Origin: Notospermus geniculatus
Taxonomy: Eukaryota > Nemertea > Pilidiophora > Heteronemertea > Lineidae
NCBI GenBank assembly: GCA_002633025.1
Contig: NMRB01000052.1
Coordinates: 684,179-748,178 of the forward strand
Direction: 5' to 3'
Length of the DNA stretch: 64,000 nucleotides
The position numbers were made by a program, and so were the translations under genes. This document shows positions 24,093 to 36,566 of this stretch, piece by piece; the first letter of the stretch is position 1; each line of letters opens with the position of its first letter. The notes beneath the pieces were generated by a model that saw only the letters and a list, made by a program, of their open reading frames with translations, ran no database searches and had not been told where the DNA came from.

Positions 24093-24789
24093 AACCTAAC
24101 TGAATGTGCAATTTTTCAAACTTTTGATGAATTTACGTACCGACATTTGAGTCTGTTGTCCTAGCAGTTCATGAATCCTGAAATGGCAATCGAATTCACG
24201 GCGTGACGCATCAATTTGAATGAACTACAGCGTAGAAAGTGTTGTGTTTTATTCCAGAAGCCTTTTAGATAACCGAGCGTACATTCAACCGCGGTTAGTG
24301 TGGTCTATGATTAATTGATTTCACAGCAGCTGTTACCAACTGGACAAGAGCGAAAGTCAGGGAAGGGAAAAGATAAAGAAGAGCCGTTTGTGCACTATCT
24401 ATGCAGGCTTTGTCCGTCCAATTCGTTAATCGATATCAGTCGTCACGAAACGTCCGTATTCCGAATATTGATAAATCCAGAAAAATATGTTGTGTAGTCT
24501 TCAGTGCAAATAAAATACATCGCAATAAGCTGCTGTTTTCTCAAGGTAATGGCTGAAAGCCCCAGCACATGGGGCAAGTTTTCTTGCTCTTGCTGCCAAC
24601 TTAGTGGAAGGCAACAAGCAAGTATTGTTGCCCCGTGTGCGGTGAAAAACAACGGCGTCTTGCTTACACGAGCAATGAGCAACAAAATCAACATGTTTTA
24701 TTGGAGAAAAAAAGTTCCTCGCAAGAAGCAATGAATTCTTGATTTCATCCGCACACCGTGCAATTTTTCTTGCATGCGAGCTTTATTTC

Positions 24790-24892
24790 TTTATGGTTCA
24801 TCAATCTGGCGAGACTACAAACCCGGGAACCCGGGACATTCTGATCAGAAGTCCGTCTCGCTAACCACTAGGCCTACACCACGCCACTCCTC
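24790..24892 (-). mobile_element. tRNA-derived SINE head or tRNA pseudogene
   Basis: On the minus strand, GTAGGCCTAGTGGTTAGCG resembles a Pol III A box and D arm. It is followed by an anticodon-arm-like GGACTTCTGATCAGA and by GGGTTCCCGGGTT at the B-box position, which departs from the GGTTCRANNCC consensus. TGGCG near the start can pair with CGCCA near the end as an acceptor-like stem. A TAAAGAAATAAAG tail follows. This fits a decayed tRNA-derived SINE better than a functional tRNA. Confidence 0.5.
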
Positions 24893-25115
24893 ACGGATGA
24901 GAGCATGGTAGGGGTACGCTTCCCCAGTGTCAATTTGTAAAGTTATATCGAAGGATTCCTTCCAATGATAAGAAGAGATGCTCGACAGAGAATGTTCGAT
25001 AGCTAAAAAGGACGTTGAACACCCATTTTGTAACAACGTCGTAAGATTTACTCTAGTGTGCAACACGAGCAGAGGCGTAATCGCCTTTTCGCAAGAACTT
25101 GTATTCTATTTGGAA

Positions 25116-25262
25116 CTCAGGTGATAGAGCATTGGACCTAAAACTCAGGTGGTAGAGAGTTGGGCTGAAAATTCAAGTGGTAGCGCGCTGCAGTTGAGAT
25201 GATAGAGCGTTGGACGTTGGGAGTTCAGGTGATAGAGCATTGGACTTAGAACTCAGGAATGG
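25116..25262 (+). repeat. Array of ~30-bp tRNA D-arm-like units, block 1
   Basis: Diverged units of the form ACTCAGGTGGTAGAGCGTTG plus GACTTAGA recur about five times. The unit resembles nucleotides 10-39 of a tRNA: D arm with GGTAGAGC, then the 5' side of the anticodon arm. No T-arm or B box follows any unit, so none can be a tRNA gene. Confidence 0.65.
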
Positions 25263-25925
25263 TGGTGTAGCCGACGACGCCAGGTTGTTTGCTCAACAGC
25301 AATGAAGCAAACACGAACGAATTAACTTCCCAGCACACTACTTCATTTCGTTGTTCATTGGTAAATTGAAACTAATGCACTTATGTTTGATTTGGAAAGA
25401 TGGATTCACATGATAGAATGTAAAAAATCGCAATGGCATGAATTAGAGCAAAACCGGGAATAATCTTACCAATTCGTGGCTTGTCCGGTGGACAGAGATT
25501 GCACCGCTCCAGCGTCAGGGCAATGAAGACGGAAAGTCGATGCTGAGAGGAAATTTATGCTTTTTTTTGAACCCCATACAGTCATATTGTCTGTTTAATG
25601 AATGATGTTTAGAGTGGCAAATAAGCCCAGGAGGGCTGGGTGTTTGTGTTGGTTTTCTTTTATTTGATTTAAGTTCAGTTCTGTAAACACTTGTCACTAT
25701 AATAAATAAACATACATACATATAGAAAGAATTGGAAACGGATCAGCGCCTAGGCCTAGCAGTTATGTAATATGTTTGAGGAAGGTTCCAGTGTAAGCGT
25801 CGAAATGAGGGCATGAGAGTACAAGACGCAGGAAATCTGACAAGGTTTGTTCGTATAAGAAGTTCACTGCGCTTGAGGCCTGAATCAATGTATTACCGTC
25901 TTCAGGTGGTATGGCGAAGGGCCTA

Positions 25926-26061
25926 TAAGGGCTGATTCATACTCGCTTGCGGACCGTCAAGCGCATGAAACTGATCGCAGGTTTCCACGACGTGAATGTG
26001 CACACGCAGTGAAATTGATCATAGTCGGTGCAAAATCCGGACGGAGTATGAATCAGCCTTA
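25926..26061. mobile_element. MITE TAAGG(G)CTGATTCATACT, copy 1
   Basis: 136 bp flanked by TA, with termini TAAGGGCTGATTCATACTCG and GAGTATGAATCAGCCTTA. A near-identical element in the opposite orientation is at 33723-33858. It lies directly against the tRNA-arm-like block that starts at 26062. Confidence 0.9.
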
Positions 26062-26275
26062 ACTCGGGCGGTAAAGCGTTGGACTTAGAACTCAAGTGAC
26101 AGTGTAGGCCTATCTAACTTAGAACTCAGGTGGTAGAATGTTTGACTTTGAACTCAGTTGGTACCGGTAGAGCGTTCGACGTAGATTCAGATGGTAGAGC
26201 GTCGGACTTAGAATCCAGGTGGTAGAGAGTTGAAATTAGAAATCAGGTGTTAGAGGACGCTTGATCTCGGAGCTG
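26062..26275 (+). repeat. Array of ~30-bp tRNA D-arm-like units, block 2
   Basis: Six or seven further degenerate copies of the unit seen at 25116-25262, for example AGATGGTAGAGCGTCGGACT followed by TAGAATCCAGG, which is closest to a real tRNA D and anticodon arm. The block begins at the right border of the MITE ending at 26061. Confidence 0.65.
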
Positions 26276-26529
26276 AAGGCCCCCGGTTCTGAAAAACCCG
26301 ACATCTGATGTCGTACAAAACAGATAAGCAACATTCGACTTTCCTTTTCTAGTTCATGAAAATCTGCGCGATCTGCACGAAACTGAACTCCGATATGATG
26401 CATCATCGTGTCGGGATCACAATCAACTGATACCGGAATTCTCACGGGTAATTCGTCCGGCTGGTTTTTGTTATTGATTGTACAATCGACGCGCTGAGAG
26501 TTCGTTAAATATTCCTCATAGTGACACAA
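26239..26529 (-). CDS. Low-confidence coding candidate, 97 codons
   Basis: The open frame starts at an ATG at 26529 and runs to a stop at about 26236. The predicted peptide is acidic and hydrophilic with scattered Cys and His (for example VSVDCDPDTMMHHIG), and its composition looks more protein-like than neighbouring frames. There is no recognised domain, and it partly overlaps the tRNA-arm-like array at its 3' end, which argues against it. It could be an exon of an unseen gene or chance. Confidence 0.2.
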
Positions 26530-26936
26530 CGGCGTGTGGCCCTTTCATTCTCGTTCATATCTCGCGTTTCCCGTGTGTGGGGCTATGCTCCAAGTTAAAT
26601 GTAACGGAAATAAACCGTCTGCATCCCTTTATAAAACAAGTTTCCAATTTTGCACGCACTTCACTTTTTCTAGTCCAAACGGCTTTCAAATTGCAACATG
26701 GATATGATAAATCTAATTTTTTGCGATCACAGTTCCAGTTTGACAGCTAATTACGATAAATATTAATTGAACAAATTTCATTTTTTCCCCAAGGCACGGT
26801 ATCTGTCATTGCAAATTTAATATTCTACACGAAATTTACAATTCTATATGACGGAATTTGTAAACGGCTTTGAAACTGTTTTATCCTGGACCTTGTCTAT
26901 TTTCTATATAATACCGTTCGTTCAGATCTAATGAAC

Positions 26937-27087
26937 AGGGAGTTTAGGAAATCAAACGATAAACGTTAGCTTTACGACAACGTTATTTTTTGTACCGAAC
27001 ACGCAATATGTAATCTGGTAAATTCGCAGCATGAGAGATAACGCTGTCGTAAAGTTAACGTTCATCGTTTGATTTCTTAAACTCCCT
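26937..27087. mobile_element. MITE with AGGGAGTTTAGGAAATC ends, 151 bp
   Basis: AGGGAGTTTAGGAAATCAAA at the left pairs with TTTGATTTCTTAAACTCCCT at the right, and AACGTTA...TAACGTT pairs inward. The interior lacks coding sequence. The outermost GGGAGTTT is shared with 27653-27784. Confidence 0.9.
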
Positions 27088-27399
27088 AATTACTCACAGT
27101 TGTTTGTCGGGGGAGGATTGTGCTAAATTGACCAATGGCATTGCAGATTTGTGTTGATCACCAGACTTGATGCACTGTCTGCTTGTGTCTATGTATTATG
27201 TAATGTAAAACTATGTAATCGGTAATGCGTGAAAGTCAATGTTGATTCACAACCGTGCAAATGATACTTGATTCGATTCCAGCTGGAAATGATGATAAAT
27301 CGAGCCCTGGTCAGGAAATGTGGCATCGGGTTGCACTGTGCATACAAGGCAGTTTCATGAAGTTGGAAGAAACTTGAGCCATTACAGATTATAACGTAC

Positions 27400-27579
27400 C
27401 TTCACAAATGGGCAATTGATGTTTGACAGATAATTATGCCATGCTGGTGATATGCCGTCCTGACTTTGAGATAATACCGGGCAGTTGATCCGCGGCAGTG
27501 TGGTAATCCACCAGATGCCATCTACGATAGCCCAAAGCTCGAAGGAACATCTGCGCTCAGATGGTGTTCGGATTGTCAT
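27400..27579 (-). CDS. Possible exon of an unrecognised gene
   Basis: Open from an ATG at 27579 to a strong donor (AAG|GTACGT) at 27400/27399, leaving phase 0. The peptide is hydrophobic and cysteine-containing (SFELWAIVDGIWWITTLPRI, then NCPVLSQSQDGISPAWHNYL). No signal peptide or family is recognised and no matching downstream exon was found before 26529. It could be a true exon or chance. Confidence 0.25.
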
Positions 27580-27652
27580 GGGAGAGTAGCCTACGCGCGA
27601 CTACCTGACAGTGTCTCCTTTGAGCATTTTCTTACGCGGGTTTGCGCTATAA

Positions 27653-27784
27653 TAGGGAGTTTTCGCAGAGCCCCCGAAACGCCAACGCGAACGTTTATCC
27701 TTTTGTTCGGTGCTCTCTTCGTGGCATCGAACAATGCGATTGGCGTTCGCGTTGGCGTTTCGGGGACTTTGCGAAAACTCTCTA
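27653..27784. mobile_element. MITE TAGGGAGTTTTCGC family, copy 1
   Basis: 132 bp. TAGGGAGTTTTCGCAGAGCC pairs with a right end reading GACTTTGCGAAAACTCTCTA, and CCGAAACGCCAACGCGAACG pairs with CGTTCGCGTTGGCGTTTCGG. A second copy in opposite orientation is at 50053-50185. Confidence 0.9.
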
Positions 27785-28304
27785 TTGAACTCCCACAGCA
27801 GTTTCGAATCGCTCCCCACAATACCCGCGCTCAGAAACTGCTTCCGTTCACACGATTCCCTGAAGATGACCAATTGGCGTCACTAATGCATATGTTGGAA
27901 TTTGTGCCGAACCAGATGGCCAATCAGTGATCCGCTTTCATAGCCACTTTGGGGCCATACGACGGATTATCATTGCGACCCATGCCTCTCGACAGTCATG
28001 CTTGACGTGTTTTAGCCAATCAACGCGTATCTTTCAATGGGGCGTCGGCTCAACTATCGTGGCTTTTGATTGGTCAGGCGTCATACCGCCGTCTTTTGGT
28101 GATACTTCAATAATACCCACATATGGTGGAGTATGATTATCTGTTCAGCAATTTTTTGATTGTACTCATCCTTAAAGGTGGAAATAAAGTAATAAATCAA
28201 TCAAGCAGTTGTTTGTGTAATTGGTGGTCTCGGCGTGAGTTGTAGAAATGGTGAATTGCCCATTGAGGGCCAACTCACATGAGAAACGTCTCAAAGTGGA
28301 GCCT

Positions 28305-28355
28305 CGCCTTCAGTGTAGACGTACACGTACACATACATGTACATGTACATAAATT
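28305..28355. repeat. Simple ACATGTAC-type repeat
   Basis: GTACACGTACACATACATGT runs into further ACATGTACAT units. Short ACATGTA motifs recur across the whole window. Confidence 0.8.
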
Positions 28356-29447
28356 GCAATTACTTCGTCAACGACTTCGTGTAACATCGTGCAATGCCCC
28401 TAAGACTGTAGGTTCAATGACGAAGAAGGGATCAGATCAGCACATCTCGATTCAAGAAGGAATGTGCATAGGCGTTTGAAGATTGTAATCCGACGTTGCT
28501 ATGGTTCCAAACTATAAAATATGAGTTGAATCGGAAGGTAAAACATGAGGACATTGACATGAGCTTAGATGAAAATGTCACGACCTCTTTCTTGGCGATT
28601 GCTCGTTTGCAGTTTCTATTGNTATGACATTGTGCAGTTCATGTCTTGTTAATTACTTCGTGGATGATAGCGAATGATGAATGGCCACTTCCCCGTCTTC
28701 ATATACCGGTACCATTGACATGGCTATCCCTCCAAACTTTTTTCTGATCAGGCCCCATATTTCTGTTATTACCTACTCAGTGACATCCAGAAAAACCTGT
28801 AGTACGGCATGTTCATGTGTAGCCAACGCCTGCACATTCCCAGAAACATATACTGCACCATTTCCCAAAGCAGCTCGCAACTTCGAACTCGAACCTTCTG
28901 ATCCCCTGTGAAAGGCCTTCGCAACTTTACCATTGTCGTTCCTTCAGCAACACGAGACCTCCAGCTTGGAAATCAAATTCAAAACCCGCTTATGTACAAA
29001 AAGAAATGTTGCTATTCTTGCTTCGTAATCAAATTACCCGTCCAGGGACGCGCATCCTGGCAGACGACGATATATACATTGTTCGCTTGAACACCTCTGC
29101 GATGATCACAGACAAAAACCATGAACCGATTCAGTGGCTTAGCTTGGGGACCGAATGGCCGCGGATCGCTTTCACAATGCGAAATCAACCAGTTCATCCA
29201 CACAGAAAAAACGTTTGTCTCTCAATGATGTTAGGGATATAGAATACCAATTCTATTAGGAGATGACTGACTGTCTATCTTCATCAACATCATTTTTGCC
29301 GCGGGAGCATCATCGTCAAGCGTAAAGAAAGGAGGACGCTTTACGGCTCACAATTACCGGAAGTGACATCAAAAGACAAGGTATTTTCAACCAAATTTTT
29401 GTGTGACATGGAAGCTTTATGAGGGGTATTCCCTTCAAATCCGGTAT
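28356..29447. other. Gene-free stretch, nothing recognised
   Basis: Short plus-strand frames at 28681-28911 and 28908-29242 are adjacent but in different frames, with no recognisable domain. An isolated N is at 28622. Confidence 0.4.
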
Positions 29448-29660
29448 CCAATATGGCCTTCACAGCCACCATCTTGAATTTTCATTCCGCACGTTAACTC
29501 GAAAACGACACAGCCAATCATCACCATTTTTGGTGTGGATGTTGGGATTGGGTTACTACACAAGCCTGTTGATTTTGGTGGCGCTTCGATAACCAATATG
29601 GCCGCCACAGCCACCATCTTGAACTGCAAATTATCACCATTCCTGGTGAATGTGGGGCAA
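29448..29660 (+). repeat. Two-copy direct repeat around CCAATATGGCC
   Basis: CCAATATGGCCTTCACAGCC...CATCTTGAATTT and CCAATATGGCCGCCACAGCC...CATCTTGAACTGC are about 145 bp apart. Each is followed by ATCACCATT and TGGTG blocks. Confidence 0.7.
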
Positions 29661-32600
29661 ATCACACATCTTCAACTGAGAAGTACATGTACTACTCACG
29701 ACAGCCTGGCTAGTTTTTTCAATACGATTCTATCTTGACATATTACTTAATCAGCCTTGCAACAAATCTCAATGAATTTAGCAAACGTGTTTAAAAGCAG
29801 GTTTTTAGGAATATACCTATCATATACAGGCATGAAACACACGTTTTATGTCCAGACCAAAGCTGCTTGATTTGAGTGCTTTTTTACTGATACTCGGATT
29901 AGATTTCCGCAGCTATCGCAGTTCAAGTTTCAGCACAAATACTGATTTTAACGATTTTCAAATTCATGACACCAGACTACCCTTTGAGAAAGCAAAACGT
30001 ATCAGTGAGAAAAAAATCAGCTTTCACACCCCTCAGTCACGAACAACAACCACAGATTCACGAAAACAGTAATCCTAATTTTCTTTTTATTAGTTTGGTA
30101 ATTTGACATGATCACATCTTTTTGAGTGAAAAATAAACTAGACGTTATAACCATCCCCACGGAACACTGAACATGTCGGTCGTAATTCAGAAACTGAGAT
30201 GCAATGTTCTGTGGGAGTATAAAATGTAAATTGAATAAAATGGATTATTAGGCAGGAAAATTATCTCGTTTGATATGTAATGGAAATGTAAAATAATTTC
30301 TCCTTGTCAGATTGTTTATTTTCCTATCAGACTGTAATTTTATTTTTATGACCTGTAATTTGACTGTAATGTGGTATTCAATTCGATTACGCACAGGGTG
30401 GTTGGCTGGTGTAGAAGGAAAACTGTTCCCAGGAAAAATACTCCCCCCTACTTGTTCGCAGAAGAATTGCATGTCGGTGAAAGCAACATTTAAACGCCGG
30501 ACGATGGGGACCGTGAAATTTCCCTTAAACTATTGTTCCAAACAAAAGATAACATACGGCCCCAGTGGATGTTAAAGTGATACGTGTTCCATGTCTTTTT
30601 GTACTCAGAACACCTTTAGCCTCATGCAATGCACTTCGTTTTCACGTGCATTATACATGCACTGTTAATATGAGCGGCATCTTCACATATTTTTCCATCT
30701 CTTGCCGATCAGAGATAGGAGTTCTGTCAGTTGCTAAGGTAGAGGATTTCGGAACTTTTTTCTATTCACCATAACGTGCCGATAATAAAAGGATGTCGCT
30801 TGAGAGGCCAGATAATCACAAAGATACATGATATCGCTGAGGAGTGACCGTTCACAGGCTGACGTCTGCTATATCGGAACGAGACGTTGTTGATAAGAGA
30901 TACATGTATGAATGATCCGAGAAGTATTCTGACAAAACACGCTTCAACTCGCTTCTTTACAGGGGGGGGGTCATAAACAGCATCATGTAACCTGTCATGG
31001 GATGTGCTAACTGGTGCCCGATCACCCGGGTAGGATTAGGCCTAGATACTGAGTGCCTGTCGTCCATAATCGTCCGATTCGAAAAACAGCCGTTGATTGG
31101 TTGAAAAACCATTTGATTGCTCTTTTGTTGAATGAAAGAGAGTTGAGTCGACCAATCAGCGTGTTTTTCATCGCCTGCTTTTAATAATCGGACGATCACG
31201 TGATTGACGATGTTACTGCCGATTTCTGTCTTCAAACCTACCGGTGAAATTGGGAACCTATGGACGTGGGCGGCGGTATTTTTTCATTTCACTCATTCGT
31301 TCGTATCCAGCAGACAATTTGATAAGCATGGTGGTGGTGTTCTGGTTAACGTTCCAGACAAAATAAACTAGTTTCATCACTAAGGTTCCTTGGGCAGATG
31401 TGTGGAAAATGCATCTCAAGAGGATGTAGATTTTCAATTTTTTCTGGGAGAGGACTTCCAGAACCCCTCTGATATCGCTCTTCAGACTCAATCAATTTTG
31501 CCCCCCTCCCTAGGCCATAAAAGCTAGCTACGCCCCTGGATTCCCTAGTCCCTTGACCTCCTTTTATAGGGTGACAGTGGGAGGATAATTTTTCTTCCAT
31601 CTCCCTTTAAATACCACGTACATCAGAGTACATGTACGTTCATCGAATAAAAAAGTTCACATTTTGCTCTGATGAAGGGAAAGAATAAAGCCTTTAAGTT
31701 TAATTTTCGTTGGTGAATAACCGTATCGACAGCTGGACAGATGTTAGTAAACTCAATCAGGTTACACCAAGCGATTGCTTTCGTAATTGTAAACCCAGTT
31801 GTGATAATCGATATCATTCGAGACGAGGCGAGCTGTGTAACACCCACTTTTAGAATCGTATACCTTGAATCAAAAATAGAATGTTTGCATTAAAATAATA
31901 CCCTGGATTACACCCAGGAAATTAACAGTACATCGTTTGTATTTCAATAAAGTAAAGTCTACGTGTGTACTAGAATCTGAAAACAATAAATCCTAAATAA
32001 ATAGTGTCTGGGTTCGAAACTTATCTTCGAATATACAAAATGTACAACGTTTTACTTCGGGAGTGAGGCATGCAGTTGGGTGTCAGTGGTTTATTCGGTG
32101 ATAAACTGCACTGCATATAAAGTAGTATGTGCATGAAGAAAATACACCAAAATAGCAGCTGTACGGTCACAGTGACTGGCTTTGCCACTGGGGTCTAGCT
32201 CCTCCGACATTCTCATATCACAAGCGACAGTGTCAGGACTTCAATTTGAGATGTCAACAGCCTGCTGTGTGGTCGGCAAATGCCGACCATCACCAACAGG
32301 TGAAGCCGGACCCCGGAAATGTCAGCCCTCTCTGACCTTAACTGCGATTTTGGTGTCGTTACATGTACCAGTCCCAGATTAGATTCATCAAAGAGGCTTG
32401 CTTCTAAAAAGGCATCAACCGAAAGTGTATTCAATACCTGTTTGACTCTCCCGTAGTGAATGATTATGTACAAAGCACGCACAGACTCTTCCATGTCTAA
32501 CATAAAACCATTAAAATGGTTGATTTACCATAAAGTAATGCTTGGATGCTTTTCAGTTAAATCCCGAACGTCTGCCAAGCACATCCGGATTTTCGTGTAA

Positions 32601-32905
32601 CGTAACAGCAATGCCAAATATAACTGTCAGCAAAATTCTGTGATATATTTCTGCTGTCAGTTATCATTGATATTTGGTCGAGCCTCTGACGCTAAGTACA
32701 TAAAACAGAGTGTTCAGCGGGCAGTTGGTGCAAAATGAGAGCGGAGTCCTTGAGAGGCCAGGGAAGCCAACTCTCGACGTCCGTGTGACGAGGGACGGCC
32801 GACAGCTGAGCATATATGTAGGAAACATTAAAGGTTACATGTTTTATTCGTTCAAGAGTCCGACTTAGCTCTGGATCTATGAACAATAGCCTACCAAAAA
32901 ATACT
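29661..32905. other. Gene-free stretch with one weak foldback
   Basis: An imperfect foldback at about 31055-31205 (ATCGTCCGATT paired with AATCGGACGAT, and TTGATTGGTTGAAAAAC partly mirrored) may be another MITE. Minus-strand frames at 32213-32503 and 32692-32886 have protein-like stretches but no domain and no paired splice sites that I could defend. Confidence 0.35.
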
Positions 32906-33265
32906 CGCCTCGCCTGCGATTACATAGCGCTACACACGGTATACGGACACGCCGGCTAATTCAAAGGCTTCACAAAGGTTTCGCGGTCGTGAACACTACC
33001 CAGCCCAGCACAAGCCTTGGTTACACCTGTCTGAAAAAGCCTGGACTTTTCGAAGCCCGGGTGTGTAAACGCAAAAAGCCCCTGCTGAGCCCGGACTTTT
33101 ATGTAGTGTAAACAAGGTTACAGTCCTAAATCGCAGTTTTCTATACAAAAGAATACAATAAAAATCCTGCCAAGGTGTGGCCAACTTTTCGCCGAACTTA
33201 GTGCGAGTGGTGTGAAACCATTGTTAACCGGTGTGTTCGTATAACTCGATGTAATCGCCTCGCTT
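32906..33265. mobile_element. Foldback with TGCGATTACAT ends, interrupted
   Basis: CGCCTGCGATTACAT at the left pairs with ATGTAATCGCCTCG at the right, and ACGGACACGCCGG pairs with CCGGTGTGTTCGT. The centre motif GGCTTCACAAAGG (about 32964) is present, but the arm is broken between about 32990 and 33205 by about 200 bp of unrelated sequence, which implies a nested insertion. Confidence 0.65.
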
Positions 33266-33722
33266 ATGGGTTTTTGGTAGCACCAAGTGGTTACTTGACG
33301 TTGAATGTGTTTTAGTGATAAATGGATGTTCCATTGTTGTTTGTAGACAATGCTTCTGATGACAACGTACTTTTTTATCTCTCCAATGTTCGCCAGTCAA
33401 GTCAAACAATGCTGGTACGATTGGATCCACACTAAATTTACGGGTTTTTTTCGATGACGCCCGCCTGGGCGAATTTCTAAATCATATAATCTTCTATAGG
33501 TGTCGGAGATTTGAATCTCCTATTTTGTGGTTATAGTTTCCAACAGTTGGCAATTGCCGTTGTTCTGGTCATTGCTTTCCAATGTTGGTGTTTTTCTCGC
33601 GCTGGTGCACCTCGTTGCGATCAGGCACATGATCGTCACGCGGTGTACCATCACGCGGTCTCATCTATTTTTTCCCGAATTCCAAGAAACCACCCCTTGA
33701 GGGCCTATAAAGCCTGTCTTGT

Positions 33723-33858
33723 TAAGGCTGATTCATACTCCGTCCGGATTTTGCGCCGACTATGATCAATTTCACTGCGTGTGCACATTCACGTCGTGGA
33801 AACCTGCGATCAGTTTCATGCGCTTGACGGTCCGCATGCGAGTATGAATCAGCCCTTA
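33723..33858. mobile_element. MITE TAAGG(G)CTGATTCATACT, copy 2 (inverted)
   Basis: 136 bp flanked by TA. It is a near-identical reverse complement of 25926-26061, sharing the interior CCGTCCGGATTTTGC and GATCAGTTTCATGCGCTTGA. The close similarity suggests recent activity. Confidence 0.9.
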
Positions 33859-33979
33859 GTCTGTGAGGAGCACTGCCCGTTTAAGTGCACGGAATGTCCA
33901 CAGTCAGTAATAAGTTCATTAAACTATTTCGTTAAACCATATTTCCCGGGTTTTAGAGCGATACTTAATTAGTTCAATT

Positions 33980-35358
33980 TATTCTAGTCTGTCTATCCTG
34001 TTCGTTATATTTTCCTTGTATAGGCTATACATGTATCTAAAATGTTAGTGTTATTGCTATTCCAGTTGACCACAGTCACATACGTACACACACAGCGTCA
34101 TTACAATGATATAGCCTTGAAATAAAATTTGGAAACCCGAATCGATCGTCCTAGTTGAATTCCTGAAGTAACGTGCGTCCAACTTGTGGACAATAGGGTC
34201 AAAAGCAGATTTCTTAAGTGGCTTTCTATTAAGTTGTTTTTTTTTTAATTTCTTCATCAACATTCCTTCTGTGACGCCGACAAAATACATCTACACGTAA
34301 TTAAACAAAACAAAGTAAAAAACATGCACATGTAATTACTCAAAAAACCCGTGCTCGAATAATCTTTTTCGTACGTTCATGTATATTTACACGTACGCAA
34401 TGGATTCGATACATAGGCCTGCTTTTACCAATGTTACCGGCATGGCAACGCCACTGATAAAGGACAGAAACAGAGTCTCAATACATGTACTTACCTGTCT
34501 TCTGTGTGACAACGCAATCCAAGCCTTATGAAAATCCGGCAGAAAAGTCCCTAAATGAAATCCACAAGAATATTCCTCAATATCAGGTTGCAGCAAACTT
34601 TTACTAAAGCAGATTAAATTCTTTGACTTCGTAGTTGGCAATATCCTGTAAGTATCCGCGAGTGACTAGCACATGTTTCGCCGGCACTGTCACGCTGACA
34701 TACTGACTCGCAGCGCCAGTAACTACAGCAACTGGTGCCGAGTCATAGCTATCGCTGGTAACGCTCCTCAAACGGTATCGGCAACGGATTCAAAAACGTA
34801 CGCATCAGTTCCCATGGTACCAGCCAACCTCGTAACAATTCCTCCGACCAGATGTCCCATCCAACAAAACAGAACCATTATTTGAGATTAATGATTCTTT
34901 GACAAATTAGAATAGCAGAATTTTTTATTCTTTTGACAGAAATTGGTTTCATTTTGTACGATGACAGGAATAGAGGCTGCTTTTTGCTACTTTACAATGT
35001 TGAGAATTTTTTGTCATCACAAAATAATAGTTTCTTATTGGTAGTTGGGAATCGTTGTGTGTCATTTAATTAGACGATGGCTTTACCGTGTACGCCATCA
35101 ATGGACACGAAGCTCTATACTCAACCTTTGCTTTGGGTTTGAGAAGAAATCATTTAGCTGAAATCATGTATTGTCTTATCTCAGCCCTGGTCACACAAGT
35201 CGGCTCAATAAAGTTACACTCAGAAGCTTAGTTTTGCCTCGAAATTCGGCATGGTAATAGAGGATACCATATCCTGATGCAACGGGTGGTTTAATTTGTG
35301 AAGAGGACTTTGTTCTGGTAGCAATTTTACCTTTTTAACGGTGTTGTTCGATTGCTTT
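33980..35358. other. Gene-free stretch, nothing certain
   Basis: On the minus strand around 34780-34880 two frames look faintly protein-like, but they overlap each other. I could not confirm an exon. Confidence 0.35.
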
Positions 35359-35373
35359 CTAAATTCTCCCTAC

Positions 35374-35595
35374 CGCACACCGTGTTGCACCAATTCCAGC
35401 CGTGCCGTACATTCCAACCTCGGCCAAACTCAGAATCGCCGATTGCCACGGGTTCTTGCTGGTCTTGAAATTATTCTTGTACGCCGTATCATTGTAAATG
35501 TATAGTGGATACTTTTGCAAACAAACAAGGATGGGCTTCCTCACCAAGGCTACAAGATTTAATGCTGACGAGTGTTCCAGATGCTGGTTGAGCAC
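35374..35595 (-). CDS. Possible exon of an unrecognised gene
   Basis: Open from an ATG at 35595 to a GCG|GTAGGG donor-like site at 35374. The peptide reads plausibly (YPLYIYNDTAYKNNFKTSKN, then PWQSAILSLAEVGMYGTAGI). A phase-compatible continuation may exist near 34860 (GIVTRLAGTMGTDAYVFESV). There is no family resemblance. Either a real small gene or chance. Confidence 0.22.
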
Positions 35596-36454
35596 CTGGT
35601 TCTATGACGTCAGAATATACACGAAGGAACCCGAGATTGAAAGGTTAGAAATTAGAAATTACTAGTAAATCGTATTTTCAGCTCCGAAAAGTTAAATCAC
35701 GAAGTTCGTTCATTATCTTTAAGTAGAGCAGCAGGAGAAAACCGAATATCTTATCTTCGTTAAAGTTTCATTAAACTTTTTCCATTGGTGTAGTTATAAG
35801 GGAATGCACTTTATCAAAAATAGCTATTTTTGCTTATATGGTAAAAAATGTCATATGTATTTACAAACGTAAAACCCGATCCTAGTTCAATGTGTCGCGT
35901 TCTTACCAAAACGGGTCACATCAACCTGTGAGTCACCATCATCATCGTTACTTAAAACGTATAGAGTGCAACCAAAAATAGATGGATTTTTGGTACAACA
36001 AAACGAGATTGAAAATCATCCCCAACAGTTCGATTCATTTCTGGTGCGTTTTCATGAGCAAACCTTCAGAAAAGCTAAGAACAAAATGAATGCCAAAACC
36101 TGGAGCACATTACCTCAAGAACCTATCAGTGCCTTCTAAGTGCCTTCATCACATAATAGCCCGTTCGTATCTTTTAGAAAATCTCATGTTTACCTTTGAA
36201 AGCCAAAACTCAAAGTCCGTCTTTTTTCCCTTCGCAGGAAGCTACTGTCATCTGAAAGCGACAACCTGGAGTTCTCATCTTTGATGTTTCTTCTGCGTCA
36301 GTGAACTTGTTCGTCGCAACACTTTCCCAATGGAGAGGTCTAGCGACGTCTTGGTGTACGTACGCGTAAAAGATTTTCCATCTGAAGGGAGCGGTATATA
36401 GAATCATTTTCTGACCCATACATGCTGTGTACCGTACCTTTATCGCCGCGACCC

Positions 36455-36566
36455 ATTCTGAGCTAATCAGGAGTTCTTAATGCTCGCTCCCTCCGTCACC
36501 GCATAGGGCCTACAAACTGCGGTGACGAAGGGAGCGAGCGCTAAGAATCTCTGATATTTTCAGGAT
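36455..36566. mobile_element. CTGAGAACATCAG family foldback, copy C
   Basis: ATTCTGAGCTAATCAGGAGT at the left and TCTCTGATATTTTCAGGAT at the right. The arms contain GCTCGCTCCCTCCGTCACCG and its complement CGGTGACGAAGGGAGCGAGC around a short TAGGGCCTAC loop. It is the longest uninterrupted member of the family in this window. Confidence 0.85.

Noticed and set aside
25116-26275. Cluster of real tRNA genes
   Set aside because: Units are only about 30 bp and lack T arms, B boxes and acceptor stems.
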